Source: Akkermansiaceae bacterium
Lineage (GTDB): Bacteria; Verrucomicrobiota; Verrucomicrobiia; Verrucomicrobiales; Akkermansiaceae
Reading direction: 5' to 3'
Length of the DNA: 64,000 nt
Assembly (NCBI GenBank): GCA_024233135.1
Contig: JACKPZ010000016.1
Location: 1 to 64,000 of the forward strand
Position 1 is the first letter of the stretch. Each line of letters starts with the position of its first letter. Both the position numbers and the translations under genes were made by a program. Of the stretch, positions 1 through 8,142 are shown one piece after another. The notes beneath the pieces are model-generated. The model was not told the origin of the DNA. It was given only the letters and a program-made list of their open reading frames with translations, and searched no databases.

Positions 1-112
1 ATAGCCCGCAGGGCGGCGGCGGTTCGATGTTTCTTCCCATCCGCGTCTCCTCTCCGCCATGGACATCCAACGCCACATCCCGCCGGGATTGGGGCGAACC
101 AGCCGTTCCGAA

Positions 113-330
113 GACTAAAATCCAAGGACTGACCCCAGACTGCGCGGATTCACCGCGCGTTCGGCAACCCCGCGATCGACGATGCCCTGCAAATCGTCCG
201 CGTCCCCCACTGCACCATGGGTTTTCTAAAAACGCCAACTCCCGCTGGAGTTGGAATAAACTCGGCGATCCGAACACTGAGATCCAAGGATTGACCCCGG
301 ACCCTAAAATCCAAGGACTGACGCCGGACC
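113..330 (+). repeat. Three copies of a short TGACCCC-type dispersed motif
   Basis: Three near-identical copies of a motif close to AAATCCAAGGACTGACCCC lie at about 116-137, 279-300 and 305-327. The second copy reads GATCCAAGGATTGACCCCGG and the third has TGACGCC. Related copies occur at 3568-3592, 10203-10234 (reverse orientation) and 17977-17990 (reverse orientation). In other bacteria, motifs ending in TGACCCC often accompany REP-associated tyrosine transposases (RAYTs); no transposase gene is visible here. The rest of 1-363 shows no recognisable gene. Confidence 0.7.
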
Positions 331-363
331 GGTCCTGAAGAGAATCCCGTTTGACTCACGGGT

Positions 364-1071
364 GTGGAACCGGAGGATGCCGGGGTGGCAGGATGGAAGA
401 CCGCAGCGAAGGTGATTCTGGGCGTGCTCGCCGGGCACGCCGCCGGCGAAACGCTGACGGTGATCACCCCGTCCGGCTACGAGACGGTGAACGACGGGCT
501 GGTGGGCGAGGTCACCCCGGAGACGATCCTCCAGCGGAACACCTTCGTCATCTGGCGGGGCGGCCGGCCGGGCGACTTCGAGCTGAAACTGGAATATCGG
601 ATCAGCGCCGCGGGCAACAGCGGCATCAACTACCGCAGCGAAGAGGTTGAGGAACTGACCCACGCGCTCCGCGGCTATCAGGCGGACATCGACGGCCCGA
701 ACCGCTACACCGGCCAGAACTACGAGGAACGCGGCCGCACCTTCCTCGCCCTGCGCGGCGACATGAGCCGTGTGGGAGCGGATGGGAAATCGCTCGTCGT
801 CGGATCACTCGGTGACAAGGACGGGCTTGCCTCCGCGATCCACAAGGACGGCTGGAACACCGTGCATCTGATCGTGCGGGGCAACACGATGGTCCACCTC
901 GTCAACGGCCGCGTGATGTCGGTGGTGGTGGACGACGATTCCGCCCGCCGCCGCTCCGACGGCCTGCTCGGTGTCCAGGTCCACGTCGGCCCGCCGATGA
1001 AGGTGGAGTTCCGGAGACTGAGGCTGAAGGTTCCGCCCGGTCCATCGACACCGGTCCGCGACGGGGATTGA
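364..1071 (+). CDS. DUF1080 (3-keto-disaccharide hydrolase family) protein, N-terminally truncated
   Basis: The protein matches the core of DUF1080, a concanavalin-like beta-sandwich family found in many copies in Verrucomicrobiota and Planctomycetes and linked to sugar-derivative hydrolysis. The segments NTFVIWRGG, FELKLEYRI, GNSGINYRS and GYQADIDG follow the family order, and a late VHLVNGRVM segment is also typical. The usual signal peptide and the opening LF-x-G-x-x-L-x-G-W segment are missing: the first 35-40 residues of this frame do not resemble the family. A TGACCCC-type motif ends just 5' of the frame, so the gene was probably cut at its 5' end and the ATG at 364 may be fortuitous. 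It converges with the tautomerase gene across a hairpin. It may not be expressed. Confidence 0.6.
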   Translation: MEPEDAGVAGWKTAAKVILGVLAGHAAGETLTVITPSGYETVNDGLVGEVTPETILQRNTFVIWRGGRPGDFELKLEYRISAAGNSGINYRSEEVEELTHALRGYQADIDGPNRYTGQNYEERGRTFLALRGDMSRVGADGKSLVVGSLGDKDGLASAIHKDGWNTVHLIVRGNTMVHLVNGRVMSVVVDDDSARRRSDGLLGVQVHVGPPMKVEFRRLRLKVPPGPSTPVRDGD

Positions 1072-1109
1072 CGGCGATCCGCCCCGGGCCCGTCGACCCT
1101 GGCGCGACG

Positions 1110-1143
1110 CTCCCGCCCGCCGGATCCCATCCGGCGTCGGGAG
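1110..1143. terminator. Hairpin between convergent genes
   Basis: CGCCGGAT and ATCCGGCG (1118-1125 and 1129-1136) form an 8-bp stem around a CCC loop, extended outward by CTCCCG/CGGGAG. It lies between the stops of the DUF1080 gene (1071) and the tautomerase gene (1166). There is no clear T-run, so it is a candidate bidirectional terminator only. Confidence 0.55.
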
Positions 1144-1165
1144 GTCGGATGACACGGATGGCGTC

Positions 1166-1393
1166 TCAGGCCGGTTGTCCGGAGCGGGCCATGGCATGGA
1201 CGGTGGCGGCGTCCAGCGTCTGGCCGCCGATGCCCCAGTTGCCTTCCTTGACTTCCTGGATGCGGACCCACGTGACTTCACGCAGGGCCTCGCCTTCGAT
1301 GGAAACCATGGTGTCGGTGATCTTTTGGATGATCTCCTTCTTCTGTGCGGGAGTGAACACGTTCTCGATGACGTCGATGGTGACGAGTGGCAT
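1166..1393 (-). CDS. 4-oxalocrotonate tautomerase family enzyme
   Basis: A 75-aa tautomerase-fold protein. Members use the N-terminal proline exposed after Met removal as catalytic base for keto-enol tautomerisation. The start chosen at 1393 gives the N-terminus Met-Pro-Leu-Val-Thr-Ile, placing the proline correctly; the frame stays open about 40 residues further upstream, but that part is unlike the family. The segments FTPAQKKEIIQKITDT and WVRIQEVKEGNWGIGG match the family pattern, and the length is close to the usual 60-75 aa. It is transcribed divergently from an HxlR regulator, an arrangement typical of a regulator controlling its neighbour. The natural substrate cannot be told from sequence. 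Confidence 0.85.
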   Translation of the reverse strand: MPLVTIDVIENVFTPAQKKEIIQKITDTMVSIEGEALREVTWVRIQEVKEGNWGIGGQTLDAATVHAMARSGQPA

Positions 1394-1504
1394 GGCTTTG
1401 GTTCTTTCTGGGTTCGGGGTTGTTTCGCGGCCGGGGAGCGGTGTCTCCCGCCTGCGACGGATGAAACATCGCCCGCACCCGCGGAAATCTCCACAACATC
1501 GGAT

Positions 1505-1519
1505 GTAGCAATTCACTAC
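1505..1519. promoter_or_regulatory. Candidate operator in the tautomerase/HxlR divergent spacer
   Basis: GTAGCAATTCACTAC has matching GTAG/CTAC arms around an AATT core and lies 26 bp before the HxlR gene ATG, in the only spacer between the two divergent genes. HxlR-type regulators often bind short TAC/GTA dyads, so this is a reasonable autoregulatory site. No good -35/-10 pair could be fixed. The rest of the 152-bp spacer shows nothing clear. Confidence 0.4.
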
Positions 1520-1545
1520 GGAATCTGTAGGAATCGAACCTTCCC

Positions 1546-2232
1546 ATGAAATACGGACAATTCTGCCCGATCGCGAAGGCCGCCGAGATTGTCGGCGAAC
1601 GCTGGACGCTGCTCATCATCCGCGAGCTGCTGATGGGCACCACGCGCTTCAGCGACTTCCAGCGCACGCTTTCTCAAATCTCCCCCACCCTGCTGACCAA
1701 GCGCCTCAACCTGCTCGTCGACCAAGGCCTCGCGGTGCGCAAGGCGCCGCAGGCCGGCAAGCGGGCGGAATATCATCCGACGCTCGCCACCAAGGAACTC
1801 GGCCCGGTGGTCATCGGCCTCGGCGAGTGGGGCATGCGCTGGGCCCGCGGCCAGATGAACGACGACGAACTCGACATCGAGCTGCTGATGCACGACCTCT
1901 GCCGCCGCATGGATCCGGACAAGCTCCCCGGCGGCGAAACCGTGATCCACTTCCTGTTCTCCGGCCTCGAGGATTTCGCGCAGTGGTGGATCGTCATCGG
2001 CGAGCGCAAACGCGAACTCTGCGTGGCCCACCCCGGGAAGGATCCGGACGTCCGCATCGCCACCGACCCGCGCACGATGGTCGAGGTCTACGCCGGCGAC
2101 CTGCCCTTGCAGGACGCCCGCCGCGGCGGCCGCCTCGAAGTGGCCGGCGCAAGATTGTTAGAGCGTTCGGTCGCCGAGTGGCTGCCGCTGATGGCGATGG
2201 CGCACGTGAGGCCGGAGGCCGGGAAAGCATAA
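1546..2232 (+). CDS. HxlR-family winged-helix transcriptional regulator with C-terminal extension
   Basis: A 228-aa DNA-binding regulator. Residues about 7-95 form the HxlR winged helix: a conserved early Cys (C7), ERWTLLIIRELLMG, the F-x-x-F-x-R-x-L segment, and ISPTLLTKRLNLLVDQGLV-type recognition-helix and wing residues. HxlR proteins often sense electrophiles or redox changes through that Cys. The remaining 130 residues (ETVIHFLFSG, MVEVYAGDLPL, VAEWLPLMAMA) resemble the SCP2-like domain fused to a subset of HxlR proteins. The gene is divergent from the tautomerase and likely regulates it and itself. A broken partial copy of its C-terminal part lies 1.4 kb downstream (3594-3701). Confidence 0.9.
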   Translation: MKYGQFCPIAKAAEIVGERWTLLIIRELLMGTTRFSDFQRTLSQISPTLLTKRLNLLVDQGLAVRKAPQAGKRAEYHPTLATKELGPVVIGLGEWGMRWARGQMNDDELDIELLMHDLCRRMDPDKLPGGETVIHFLFSGLEDFAQWWIVIGERKRELCVAHPGKDPDVRIATDPRTMVEVYAGDLPLQDARRGGRLEVAGARLLERSVAEWLPLMAMAHVRPEAGKA

Positions 2233-2236
2233 GGCC

Positions 2237-2257
2237 GTCATGTGTTTCCGGCATGAC
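2237..2257 (+). terminator. Short hairpin after the HxlR gene
   Basis: GTCATG and CATGAC (2237-2242 and 2252-2257) pair around a 9-nt loop just after the HxlR stop. The stem is short and no T-run follows, so terminator function is uncertain. Confidence 0.35.
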
Positions 2258-2289
2258 AGGGACGGAGGACGGGCGGGGTATGTTGGGCC

Positions 2290-3525
2290 ATGCCGTTCCT
2301 TGCCAAGCTGCTGAAACATTGTGTGATCCTTCTCTCCGCCGGGGCCGCCGGAGCGGCGGAGTGGCATGTGGCGCCGGATGGGGATGACGCCGCCGGCGGC
2401 TCGCGCATCCGCCCCTTCGCCACCATCCAGCGCGCCCAGCGGGCCGCCTCGGCGGGCGACACGGTTTTCATTCGCGGCGGCACCTATCACATGACCGACG
2501 GGATGATCGCGGAGCGGAGACGGATCTGGGCGCATGTGATCCATCTCGACAAAAGCGGCGCGGCCGGCCGCCCGATCCGCTATCAAGCGGTCGAGGGCGA
2601 ACGCCCGGTGTTCGATTTCTCCGCGGTGAAACCGAAGGGCCTGCGCGTGCATGCCTTCCAGGTCAGCGGATCGCACATCGAGCTGGTGGGCATCGCGGTG
2701 ACCGGCGTGCAGGTGACCCTGACCGGACACACCCAGTCGATCTGCTTTTCCAACACCGGCAGCCACAACCACTACGAGCGGCTGTCGATGCACGACGGGA
2801 TGGGCATCGGATTCTATCTGTCCCGGGGCTCGGACAACCTGGTCCTCAACTGCGACGCATGGAACAACTACGATCCGGTCTCGGAGGGCGGGAAAGGCGG
2901 CAACGTCGATGGTTTCGGCTGCCATCCGGGGCGCGGCGACACCGGCAACGTCTTCCGCGGCTGCCGGGCGTGGTGGAACTCGGACGACGGGTTCGACTGC
3001 ATCTCGGCCTCCGAAGCGATCCGCTTCGAGGATTGCCGGGCGTTTCAGAACGGCCGGCTGGAGGACGGACGGCGGCTCGGCGATGGCAATGGTTTCAAGA
3101 TCGGTGGCTTCGGCATCGGTCCCCGCTACAATGCCCCGCCGGTGATCCCACGGCATGTCGTCACCGGTTGCCTCGGGGTGGAAAACAAAGCCAGCGGGTT
3201 CTATGCGAACCACCACCCGGGCGGCATCGATTGGATCGGCAACCTCGCCTTCGGCAACAGCACGAACTTCAATTTCCTCTGCCGAGACCTGTCCGCCCAT
3301 CGCGATCTACCGGGCTTCGGCCACGTCATCCGCAACAACACCAGCGCCGGCGGACGCGCCGAAGTGCGGAACCTCGACGAAGCCCGCTGCGAACTCAGCG
3401 GCAACCGTTTCGGCGAAACACTTTCCACCCGGGAGCGCCGATCCCTTGAGCCGCAGCGTCTTGCCGCCGCACGGGGGATCGATGGGGCGCTGCCGGACAT
3501 CGCCTTCGGGCGGAAACACCGGTGA
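2290..3525 (+). CDS. Secreted right-handed beta-helix protein, PL9 pectate-lyase-like, C-terminally clipped
   Basis: A 411-aa exported protein. Residues 1-23 form a signal peptide (VILLSAGAAGAA, then EWHV). WHVAPDGDDAAGG, RPFATIQRA and GDTVFIRGGTY are the standard opening of polysaccharide-lyase-like beta-helices. The central stretch NVDGFGCHPG, FRGCRAWWNSDDGFDCI resembles the PL9 calcium-binding site rich in Asp. It probably acts on pectin-like or other acidic plant or algal glycans outside the cytoplasm, but the substrate is inferred. The last residues (ARGIDGALPDIAF) match the family's usual closing DGSLPD segment, yet the following 10-15 residues are absent. The frame stops about 40 bp before a TGACCC-type motif, so the 3' end may have been trimmed by a rearrangement. 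Confidence 0.8.
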   Translation: MPFLAKLLKHCVILLSAGAAGAAEWHVAPDGDDAAGGSRIRPFATIQRAQRAASAGDTVFIRGGTYHMTDGMIAERRRIWAHVIHLDKSGAAGRPIRYQAVEGERPVFDFSAVKPKGLRVHAFQVSGSHIELVGIAVTGVQVTLTGHTQSICFSNTGSHNHYERLSMHDGMGIGFYLSRGSDNLVLNCDAWNNYDPVSEGGKGGNVDGFGCHPGRGDTGNVFRGCRAWWNSDDGFDCISASEAIRFEDCRAFQNGRLEDGRRLGDGNGFKIGGFGIGPRYNAPPVIPRHVVTGCLGVENKASGFYANHHPGGIDWIGNLAFGNSTNFNFLCRDLSAHRDLPGFGHVIRNNTSAGGRAEVRNLDEARCELSGNRFGETLSTRERRSLEPQRLAAARGIDGALPDIAFGRKHR

Positions 3526-3567
3526 AAGCACTTAAGCTCCGCTCTGGAATGAGCCGGTCGCTGCGGA

Positions 3568-3592
3568 CACTGAAATCACAAGGACTGACCCG
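3568..3592 (+). repeat. Dispersed TGACCC-type motif
   Basis: ACTGAAATCACAAGGACTGACCC resembles the three copies at 113-330; the flanking ACACTGA is also shared with the copy at 279-300. It sits between the clipped PL9-like gene and the HxlR remnant. Confidence 0.6.
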
Positions 3593-3593
3593 A

Positions 3594-3701
3594 TTGGTGG
3601 AGGCGTATTCCGGCGACCTGCCACTGGCGGAAGCCCGTCGCCGAGTGGCTGCCCATGATGACACTTGCCCACGCAATGTCGGCGAATGGGAAACCTTGGG
3701 A
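3594..3701 (+). pseudogene. Remnant of an HxlR-regulator C-terminus, internally deleted
   Basis: Read in one frame the sequence gives LVEAYSGDLPLAEAR, and one frame over VAEWLPMMTLAHAMS. These align with MVEVYAGDLPLQDAR and VAEWLPLMAMAHV near the end of the intact HxlR gene (about 2088-2120 and 2172-2210). Relative to that gene about 50 bp (2121-2170) are missing, which shifts the frame. It is therefore a partial, decayed copy of a related regulator. The N-terminal DNA-binding part is absent. The remaining bases up to the next gene show only a hairpin. Confidence 0.75.
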
Positions 3702-3786
3702 GCCGGGAAAACCCGAGACGTCTCCGTCCGGCCAACCCGTAGCACCGTCACCGTGTCCCGATCCCCGGCGGCCGCTCCCGCATCTT

Positions 3787-3818
3787 GATGCACCGGCCGG
3801 GATCGCAGGCGGTGCATC
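3787..3818 (-). terminator. Hairpin after the 1.2-kaa exported protein gene
   Basis: GATGCACCG (3787-3795) and CGGTGCATC (3810-3818) form a perfect 9-bp stem with a 14-nt loop, 8 bp past the stop of the minus-strand gene at 3826. No T-run follows. Confidence 0.5.
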
Positions 3819-3825
3819 GACGGGT

Positions 3826-6800
3826 CTATTCGGAAACCCCCACCCGCATGAACTCCGCCGGGTCTCCGGCGACCGGGCCCTCGCTGCGGAACGTGCGGTA
3901 GCTCCAGCCGGGATTCACCGGCGGCAGCCCGGATTGGATCGCCGTCGCCTCGTCGCCCTCCACCAGATCGACATCCACCGGGAAGCCGACGAGGGTGTCC
4001 GACGCCTCGACGATGTAGTCCATCTGGTCCTCCGGCTCCAGCATCGTCACCGGTCCCAGCGGCGGTGCGGGCGGCATGGCGACCGTGGTGAAACGCATCG
4101 GACAGGTGAGCGTGAACGCATCCACCCCGCCGACGGCCGCGATCTTCGGATAGATCTTCGCGGCGTCCGGCTTGCTCGGATCGCCATCGAGGCCGAACTC
4201 GAGCAGGTTGTTCCGTCCGTCGCCGTCGGGATCCGCGGTTCGCAAGCGGTCCGCCGGATTGACGAGGGAAGGAAACGTGAGGATCCACGAATCGTAGTAG
4301 GTGCCGGCCACCACCTCGACCTGCACCGCGTTGGGCAAATAGTTCACCTCGAGCACCATGCCCGACGGCATGTTGGTCACTACGACTCCGGCGAACTGGC
4401 CGGTGACGCCGCCGCTGGCGGTGAGGATGTGGAAGGTGTCGCCGGGCGTCGGATTGAACGGAGCTTGGATGCTGAGGTTCAGCACGCCGCCGAGCACCGC
4501 GGCCCCGTTGACGACCACGCGGTCGAACTGGTTGAGTGCCGTGCCCGCGATCTCGCAGAACAGGTTGCCGGTCGCCGACTGCTGGTAGTCCCGCACATCC
4601 GTTCGGCCGACCGTGAAGAAACCGGCCGGGCGGAAGGTGCCGCGGTTGTCGACCAGCACATCGACGTCGCCGTTGGCGTCGATGATGAGATGACTGCCCT
4701 GGTCGATGATCAGGGCTCCGGCGCCGCTGAAGGTCGCACCGGCATCGATGTTGATGTTGTTGTTCTGGAGGTGGAGGTCGGCATTGAGCGTGGTGGTGGA
4801 GCCGGGCTGGAAGATGAGGAAGCGGTTGTCTTCCACGTTCAGTGTCGAAGCCGCGCCGGCGCCCACGATCAGGTTACCACCGAGGTCGGTCGAGTTCGTC
4901 GAGCGGTAGGTGCCGCCGTTGTTGAGCTGCAGCGTCGAGCCGGGGTTGAAATCGAGGGCGAAGCCGTTGGAAAACACGGTGCCGCCGCCGCCCGCCTCGA
5001 CGGCCCCGGAAAAGCCGAACGTCGCGGTGTCGCGCAGCTCGAGGACGGCACCGGTTCCCTGGCTTCTCAGCAAGCCGGTGTTTCCAGCGCCATCCCAATC
5101 GTTGTCGTTCGCCGCGGTTTCCACGACGAGCGTCTCGCTGACGAAGTTGGCGTTGAGCCGGGAGTTGTTGAGCACCTTCGACGACACCAAGCCGTGTCCG
5201 GAGATGCCGTTGGCGGTCGAGTTGGTGATCGTGCCGCCCTGCAGGACGCCGCCTCTGAGGCTCACGTTTCCGGCGACGCTGGTGTTCCATGCGTTCACGA
5301 CGTCCAGCACGCCGTCCACGTCCGCGGTGCCGATCGTCGGAACGCTGTTGATCACGCCGTTGATGGTGAGTGTGCCGTCGTCGGCCAGCAGCGACGACGT
5401 GTTCAGGAACGTCACCGGGGAATTGATGGTTCCGAAGCCGCTGAGGACGCGGTCGCTGGTGGCGGCGAGTGGACCGGCACCACTGATGACGGCGCCTTCG
5501 ATGCGGTTGAAGATCGAAAGGTTGTTGCCGCCCGAGAGCCGGATGTAACCGGCGCCCGCGATGTTGGCCGTCGAGCCGGCACCGAAGGTCACCGGCACGG
5601 TGGCGACGGTCTGTCCGTTGGCGTTCCAGATGCCGAGGGCACCGTTGAGGATCATGCGCGAGCCGCCGTCGAGCGAGGCGATCCCCAGCCCCGATGTGTT
5701 CGTCGTCAAGGTACGGTTCATCGTCCAGCTCGCAATGTTGTTCACCGCGAGCGATGCCGAGTTTCCTCCCAGATTGATCGGATCGTCCATGTCTCCCGCG
5801 TCGTCCGGGTCCCAGACGGTCGAGTTGATGGTGAAGACGACACCGTCGTTGATCGTGTGAAGGGAACCGGAGCCGGAGCCATCCCAGTCGAAGGTGGTGG
5901 TGCCGATGGTCGTGCTGGCGGTCACCGTGGAGGCTCCCAGAAACCGGAGCTGGCCGGCCCCTGCGACCGAGGCCGGCCCGGCAATCACCGACCCGCCGCC
6001 GAGCGACAGGGTCCCGGCGACGGATACGTTCGCCCCGGCGGACAAGGTGGTGACGGGCGTCGTGAGCGTGCCGGCGTTCGCCGCGAGAGATCCCGAAACG
6101 ATCACCGGATCGCCGGTGATCGTCGACGTGCCGGTCCCGTTCTTGATCAGGCTGCCGCCGACCGTCCAGTTGTTCGCCGCGTTGTCGACGCCCAGGGCGC
6201 CGTCGTCGTTGAGCGTGATCGTCCCACCGAACACGTCATCGTTGGAGTCGACCTTGTTCACGATGAGCGACAGCTTGGCCGTTCCGTTCACGGTCGTGTC
6301 GGAGGCGCCGTTGCCGTCCCAGTTGAAGATGCCGGCGGCGTGGTCGATCGTCACGTTCGCGTTGACGATCGTTTGCGCGTCGAGCGCGCTCGGCGCGTAA
6401 CCCGGCGCCGTCGTGATGCTGGTTTCACCGTTGAAGGCCACGGTTCCGAAGTTGGTGAGCGAGCCGCCGGTCATGGTGAAGGGTGCGTCGATCTCAAGCG
6501 TGCCGTCCGCGTCGACGACGGAAATCGTGCCGCCGATCTGGGTGAACGCGCCGCCCGCGATCGTCGCCGTCCCGGCGGGAGCGCCGCCGATTCCTCCGGT
6601 GGCGCCGTTGTCGATCGTGATCACGCCGGTATCCAGCGTCCACGCCGCGCTCGAGTCGAAGACCGATTCCTGAAACAGGTTCATCGTGCCGCTGAACGAG
6701 TCGGACAGCGGGATGTTCAGATCGAGCGTCTGGTTGCGGTTGACGTTGACGACGCCGGCCTCGCCGGAGCCGTCGAGGTTGATCCTTCCGCCAATGCTCG

Positions 6801-7470
6801 AATCATTGATCTGCAGGGTTCCCACGGGCGGCGGCAGCGTGATGAGCACGGAACGCGAGAGCGCCGTCAAGGTGCCGTCGTTCGTCAGAAGCGTCGTCGT
6901 GAGGACCGGTGTGTCCGCAAAGGTGATCACTCCGTTTCCGAACAGGGATCCGCCGGTGTTGAGATCGAGCAGGCTGGTACCGGACTCCTCGTCGAGCGTG
7001 AGCAGCCCGCCCCGCAGCTCGACCGTGCCGCCTGAGTTGATGGTTACATTGTCAGCGTTCACGCTGCCGGCCGAGGCATTGATGAAGAGGTTGGTGGAAG
7101 CTCCGGTGAGCTGCACCAGCCCGTCGACGGCCAGGTCGAAATCGTTCGTGGAAAGATCGATGCCGCCGGACATCGTGAGGGCGAGGATCGTGTTGTTGGT
7201 TCCCAGGTTCAACGCGTTCGCGGTGTTGAAGACCGCTTCGTCGTCGGCGTCCGGTTCGTCAGCGGGTGACCAGTTCGTGGTCAATCCGCCGTCGATCCAG
7301 TCGGAGTTGCCGCCGATCCATGTCCGGACGGCGGCGGGCGCTGTGCCGAAGCCCGCGATGGCGGCCGCCAAGGCAGCCGACCGGACCCACGGGCCCGGAA
7401 CGATGGCGGACCACAAGCAGGAGGATGGCTCACGATGGCTCGGCCACCGGAAATCCGCGGGGGAGGGCAT
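3826..7470 (-). CDS. Large exported protein with beta-strand repeats and calcium-type C-terminal motif
   Basis: A 1,214-aa protein from the ATG at 7470; the frame is open 17 codons further up, but this start places a basic stretch before the hydrophobic core SAALAAAIAGFGTAPAA. After cleavage it begins RTWIGGNSDWIDGGLTTNWS, the common opening of autotransporter-type beta-strand-repeat proteins. Most of the body is a Gly/Asn/Thr-rich solenoid with recurring GTLTIN/GAGAL/NDGTL units. There is no autotransporter barrel and no PEP-CTERM tail. The end carries DPDGDGRNNLLEFGLDGDP, a dockerin/TSP3-like calcium motif, followed by MDYIVEASDTL and FMRVGV, a tail also seen in two other proteins of this window. 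Function is unknown; a cell-surface or matrix role is inferred. It stands alone. Confidence 0.8.
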   Translation of the reverse strand: MPSPADFRWPSHREPSSCLWSAIVPGPWVRSAALAAAIAGFGTAPAAVRTWIGGNSDWIDGGLTTNWSPADEPDADDEAVFNTANALNLGTNNTILALTMSGGIDLSTNDFDLAVDGLVQLTGASTNLFINASAGSVNADNVTINSGGTVELRGGLLTLDEESGTSLLDLNTGGSLFGNGVITFADTPVLTTTLLTNDGTLTALSRSVLITLPPPVGTLQINDSSIGGRINLDGSGEAGVVNVNRNQTLDLNIPLSDSFSGTMNLFQESVFDSSAAWTLDTGVITIDNGATGGIGGAPAGTATIAGGAFTQIGGTISVVDADGTLEIDAPFTMTGGSLTNFGTVAFNGETSITTAPGYAPSALDAQTIVNANVTIDHAAGIFNWDGNGASDTTVNGTAKLSLIVNKVDSNDDVFGGTITLNDDGALGVDNAANNWTVGGSLIKNGTGTSTITGDPVIVSGSLAANAGTLTTPVTTLSAGANVSVAGTLSLGGGSVIAGPASVAGAGQLRFLGASTVTASTTIGTTTFDWDGSGSGSLHTINDGVVFTINSTVWDPDDAGDMDDPINLGGNSASLAVNNIASWTMNRTLTTNTSGLGIASLDGGSRMILNGALGIWNANGQTVATVPVTFGAGSTANIAGAGYIRLSGGNNLSIFNRIEGAVISGAGPLAATSDRVLSGFGTINSPVTFLNTSSLLADDGTLTINGVINSVPTIGTADVDGVLDVVNAWNTSVAGNVSLRGGVLQGGTITNSTANGISGHGLVSSKVLNNSRLNANFVSETLVVETAANDNDWDGAGNTGLLRSQGTGAVLELRDTATFGFSGAVEAGGGGTVFSNGFALDFNPGSTLQLNNGGTYRSTNSTDLGGNLIVGAGAASTLNVEDNRFLIFQPGSTTTLNADLHLQNNNINIDAGATFSGAGALIIDQGSHLIIDANGDVDVLVDNRGTFRPAGFFTVGRTDVRDYQQSATGNLFCEIAGTALNQFDRVVVNGAAVLGGVLNLSIQAPFNPTPGDTFHILTASGGVTGQFAGVVVTNMPSGMVLEVNYLPNAVQVEVVAGTYYDSWILTFPSLVNPADRLRTADPDGDGRNNLLEFGLDGDPSKPDAAKIYPKIAAVGGVDAFTLTCPMRFTTVAMPPAPPLGPVTMLEPEDQMDYIVEASDTLVGFPVDVDLVEGDEATAIQSGLPPVNPGWSYRTFRSEGPVAGDPAEFMRVGVSE

Positions 7471-7772
7471 GAAATCCCGTCGGCGCGGAACCGGCCGGGA
7501 GCCCGGATTTTCTGGTTGCATTGGGGGCGGTAGCCCGCGGGTTGGGGCACACGGCCCGTCGCGGGAAATTCGGGAATAGATCCTCTAACTCCTCGGGGAT
7601 CGTGCGTCGAGATGAATCTGCCGGATGCCTTTCCGGCATCGTCGTCACCCACCCCGGCGGCGGGTGAAGGAGCAGACCGCGGGGTTGTATGCCGAAAAGC
7701 CTGCCGGGTGCGGCCTCATCGCTATCGCCACCGACGCTTCGCATCAGGGCTCCAGAGGGCCTCGCCGGCGCC

Positions 7773-7958
7773 ATCGATCCGGAAACCCACGCCGCTGTTT
7801 CCGCCCGGCTCGCCATCCAGGAACAGGACGCCATCCGCTGGCACGATGCCTGTCTGCTCTACTTCCAGACCTTCTCCAAGCGCCCCTTCCCCGACGACGT
7901 CGAAGCGCCACGTCAATCGCTCACGGAACTGAAGGCCAGTGACCCGCTGGCGAGGTAG
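7773..7958 (+). pseudogene. C-terminal remnant of a GH67 alpha-glucuronidase
   Basis: IDPETHAAVSARLAIQEQDA, followed by RWHDACLLYFQTFSKRPFP, matches the extreme C-terminus of GH67 alpha-glucuronidases (family pattern D-P-E-x-H/Y, QE/Q-x-x-A-x-x-W-R-D-A-C-L-x-Y-F-Q-x-F-S-x-x-P-x-P). Those enzymes release 4-O-methylglucuronate from xylan oligomers and are about 700 aa; only about 60 residues remain here, with a natural-looking stop. Nothing upstream in 7471-7772 resembles the missing part. A relic of a lost xylan-use gene. Confidence 0.7.
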
Positions 7959-7974
7959 ACGGACGCCGCCGCTT

Positions 7975-8081
7975 CAGTCCCAAAAGGGACGTAGGAAATT
8001 ACCCCGGGGGTTCAGCCCGGGGACCCAGCGCCCCCAACCACCCGAGCCCTGGAGGGGCGTAGGAATACGGCAGGCTAGCCG
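7975..8081. repeat. GC-rich palindromic intergenic repeat
   Basis: Two related halves, CCCAAAAGGGACGTAGGAAAT (7979-7999) and CCCTGGAGGGGCGTAGGAATA (8047-8067), each pair CCC with GGG and share the G-GGGRCGTAGGAA core. Between them CCCCGGGGGTTCAGCCCGGGG (8002-8022) forms a strong hairpin. The arrangement looks like a dispersed small repeat sitting between a decayed gene and the next gene. A structurally similar element occurs at 11254-11314. Confidence 0.55.
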
Positions 8082-8142
8082 AATGAACGAAAACCATGAC
8101 CGCCCACTTTCATTGCCGTCCGGAGACCTTCCCAAGATGGGG

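Noticed and set aside
3655..7035. A plus-strand open frame of 1,126 codons
   Set aside because: Antisense to the beta-strand-repeat protein, no recognisable domain; only its first codons coincide with the HxlR remnant.
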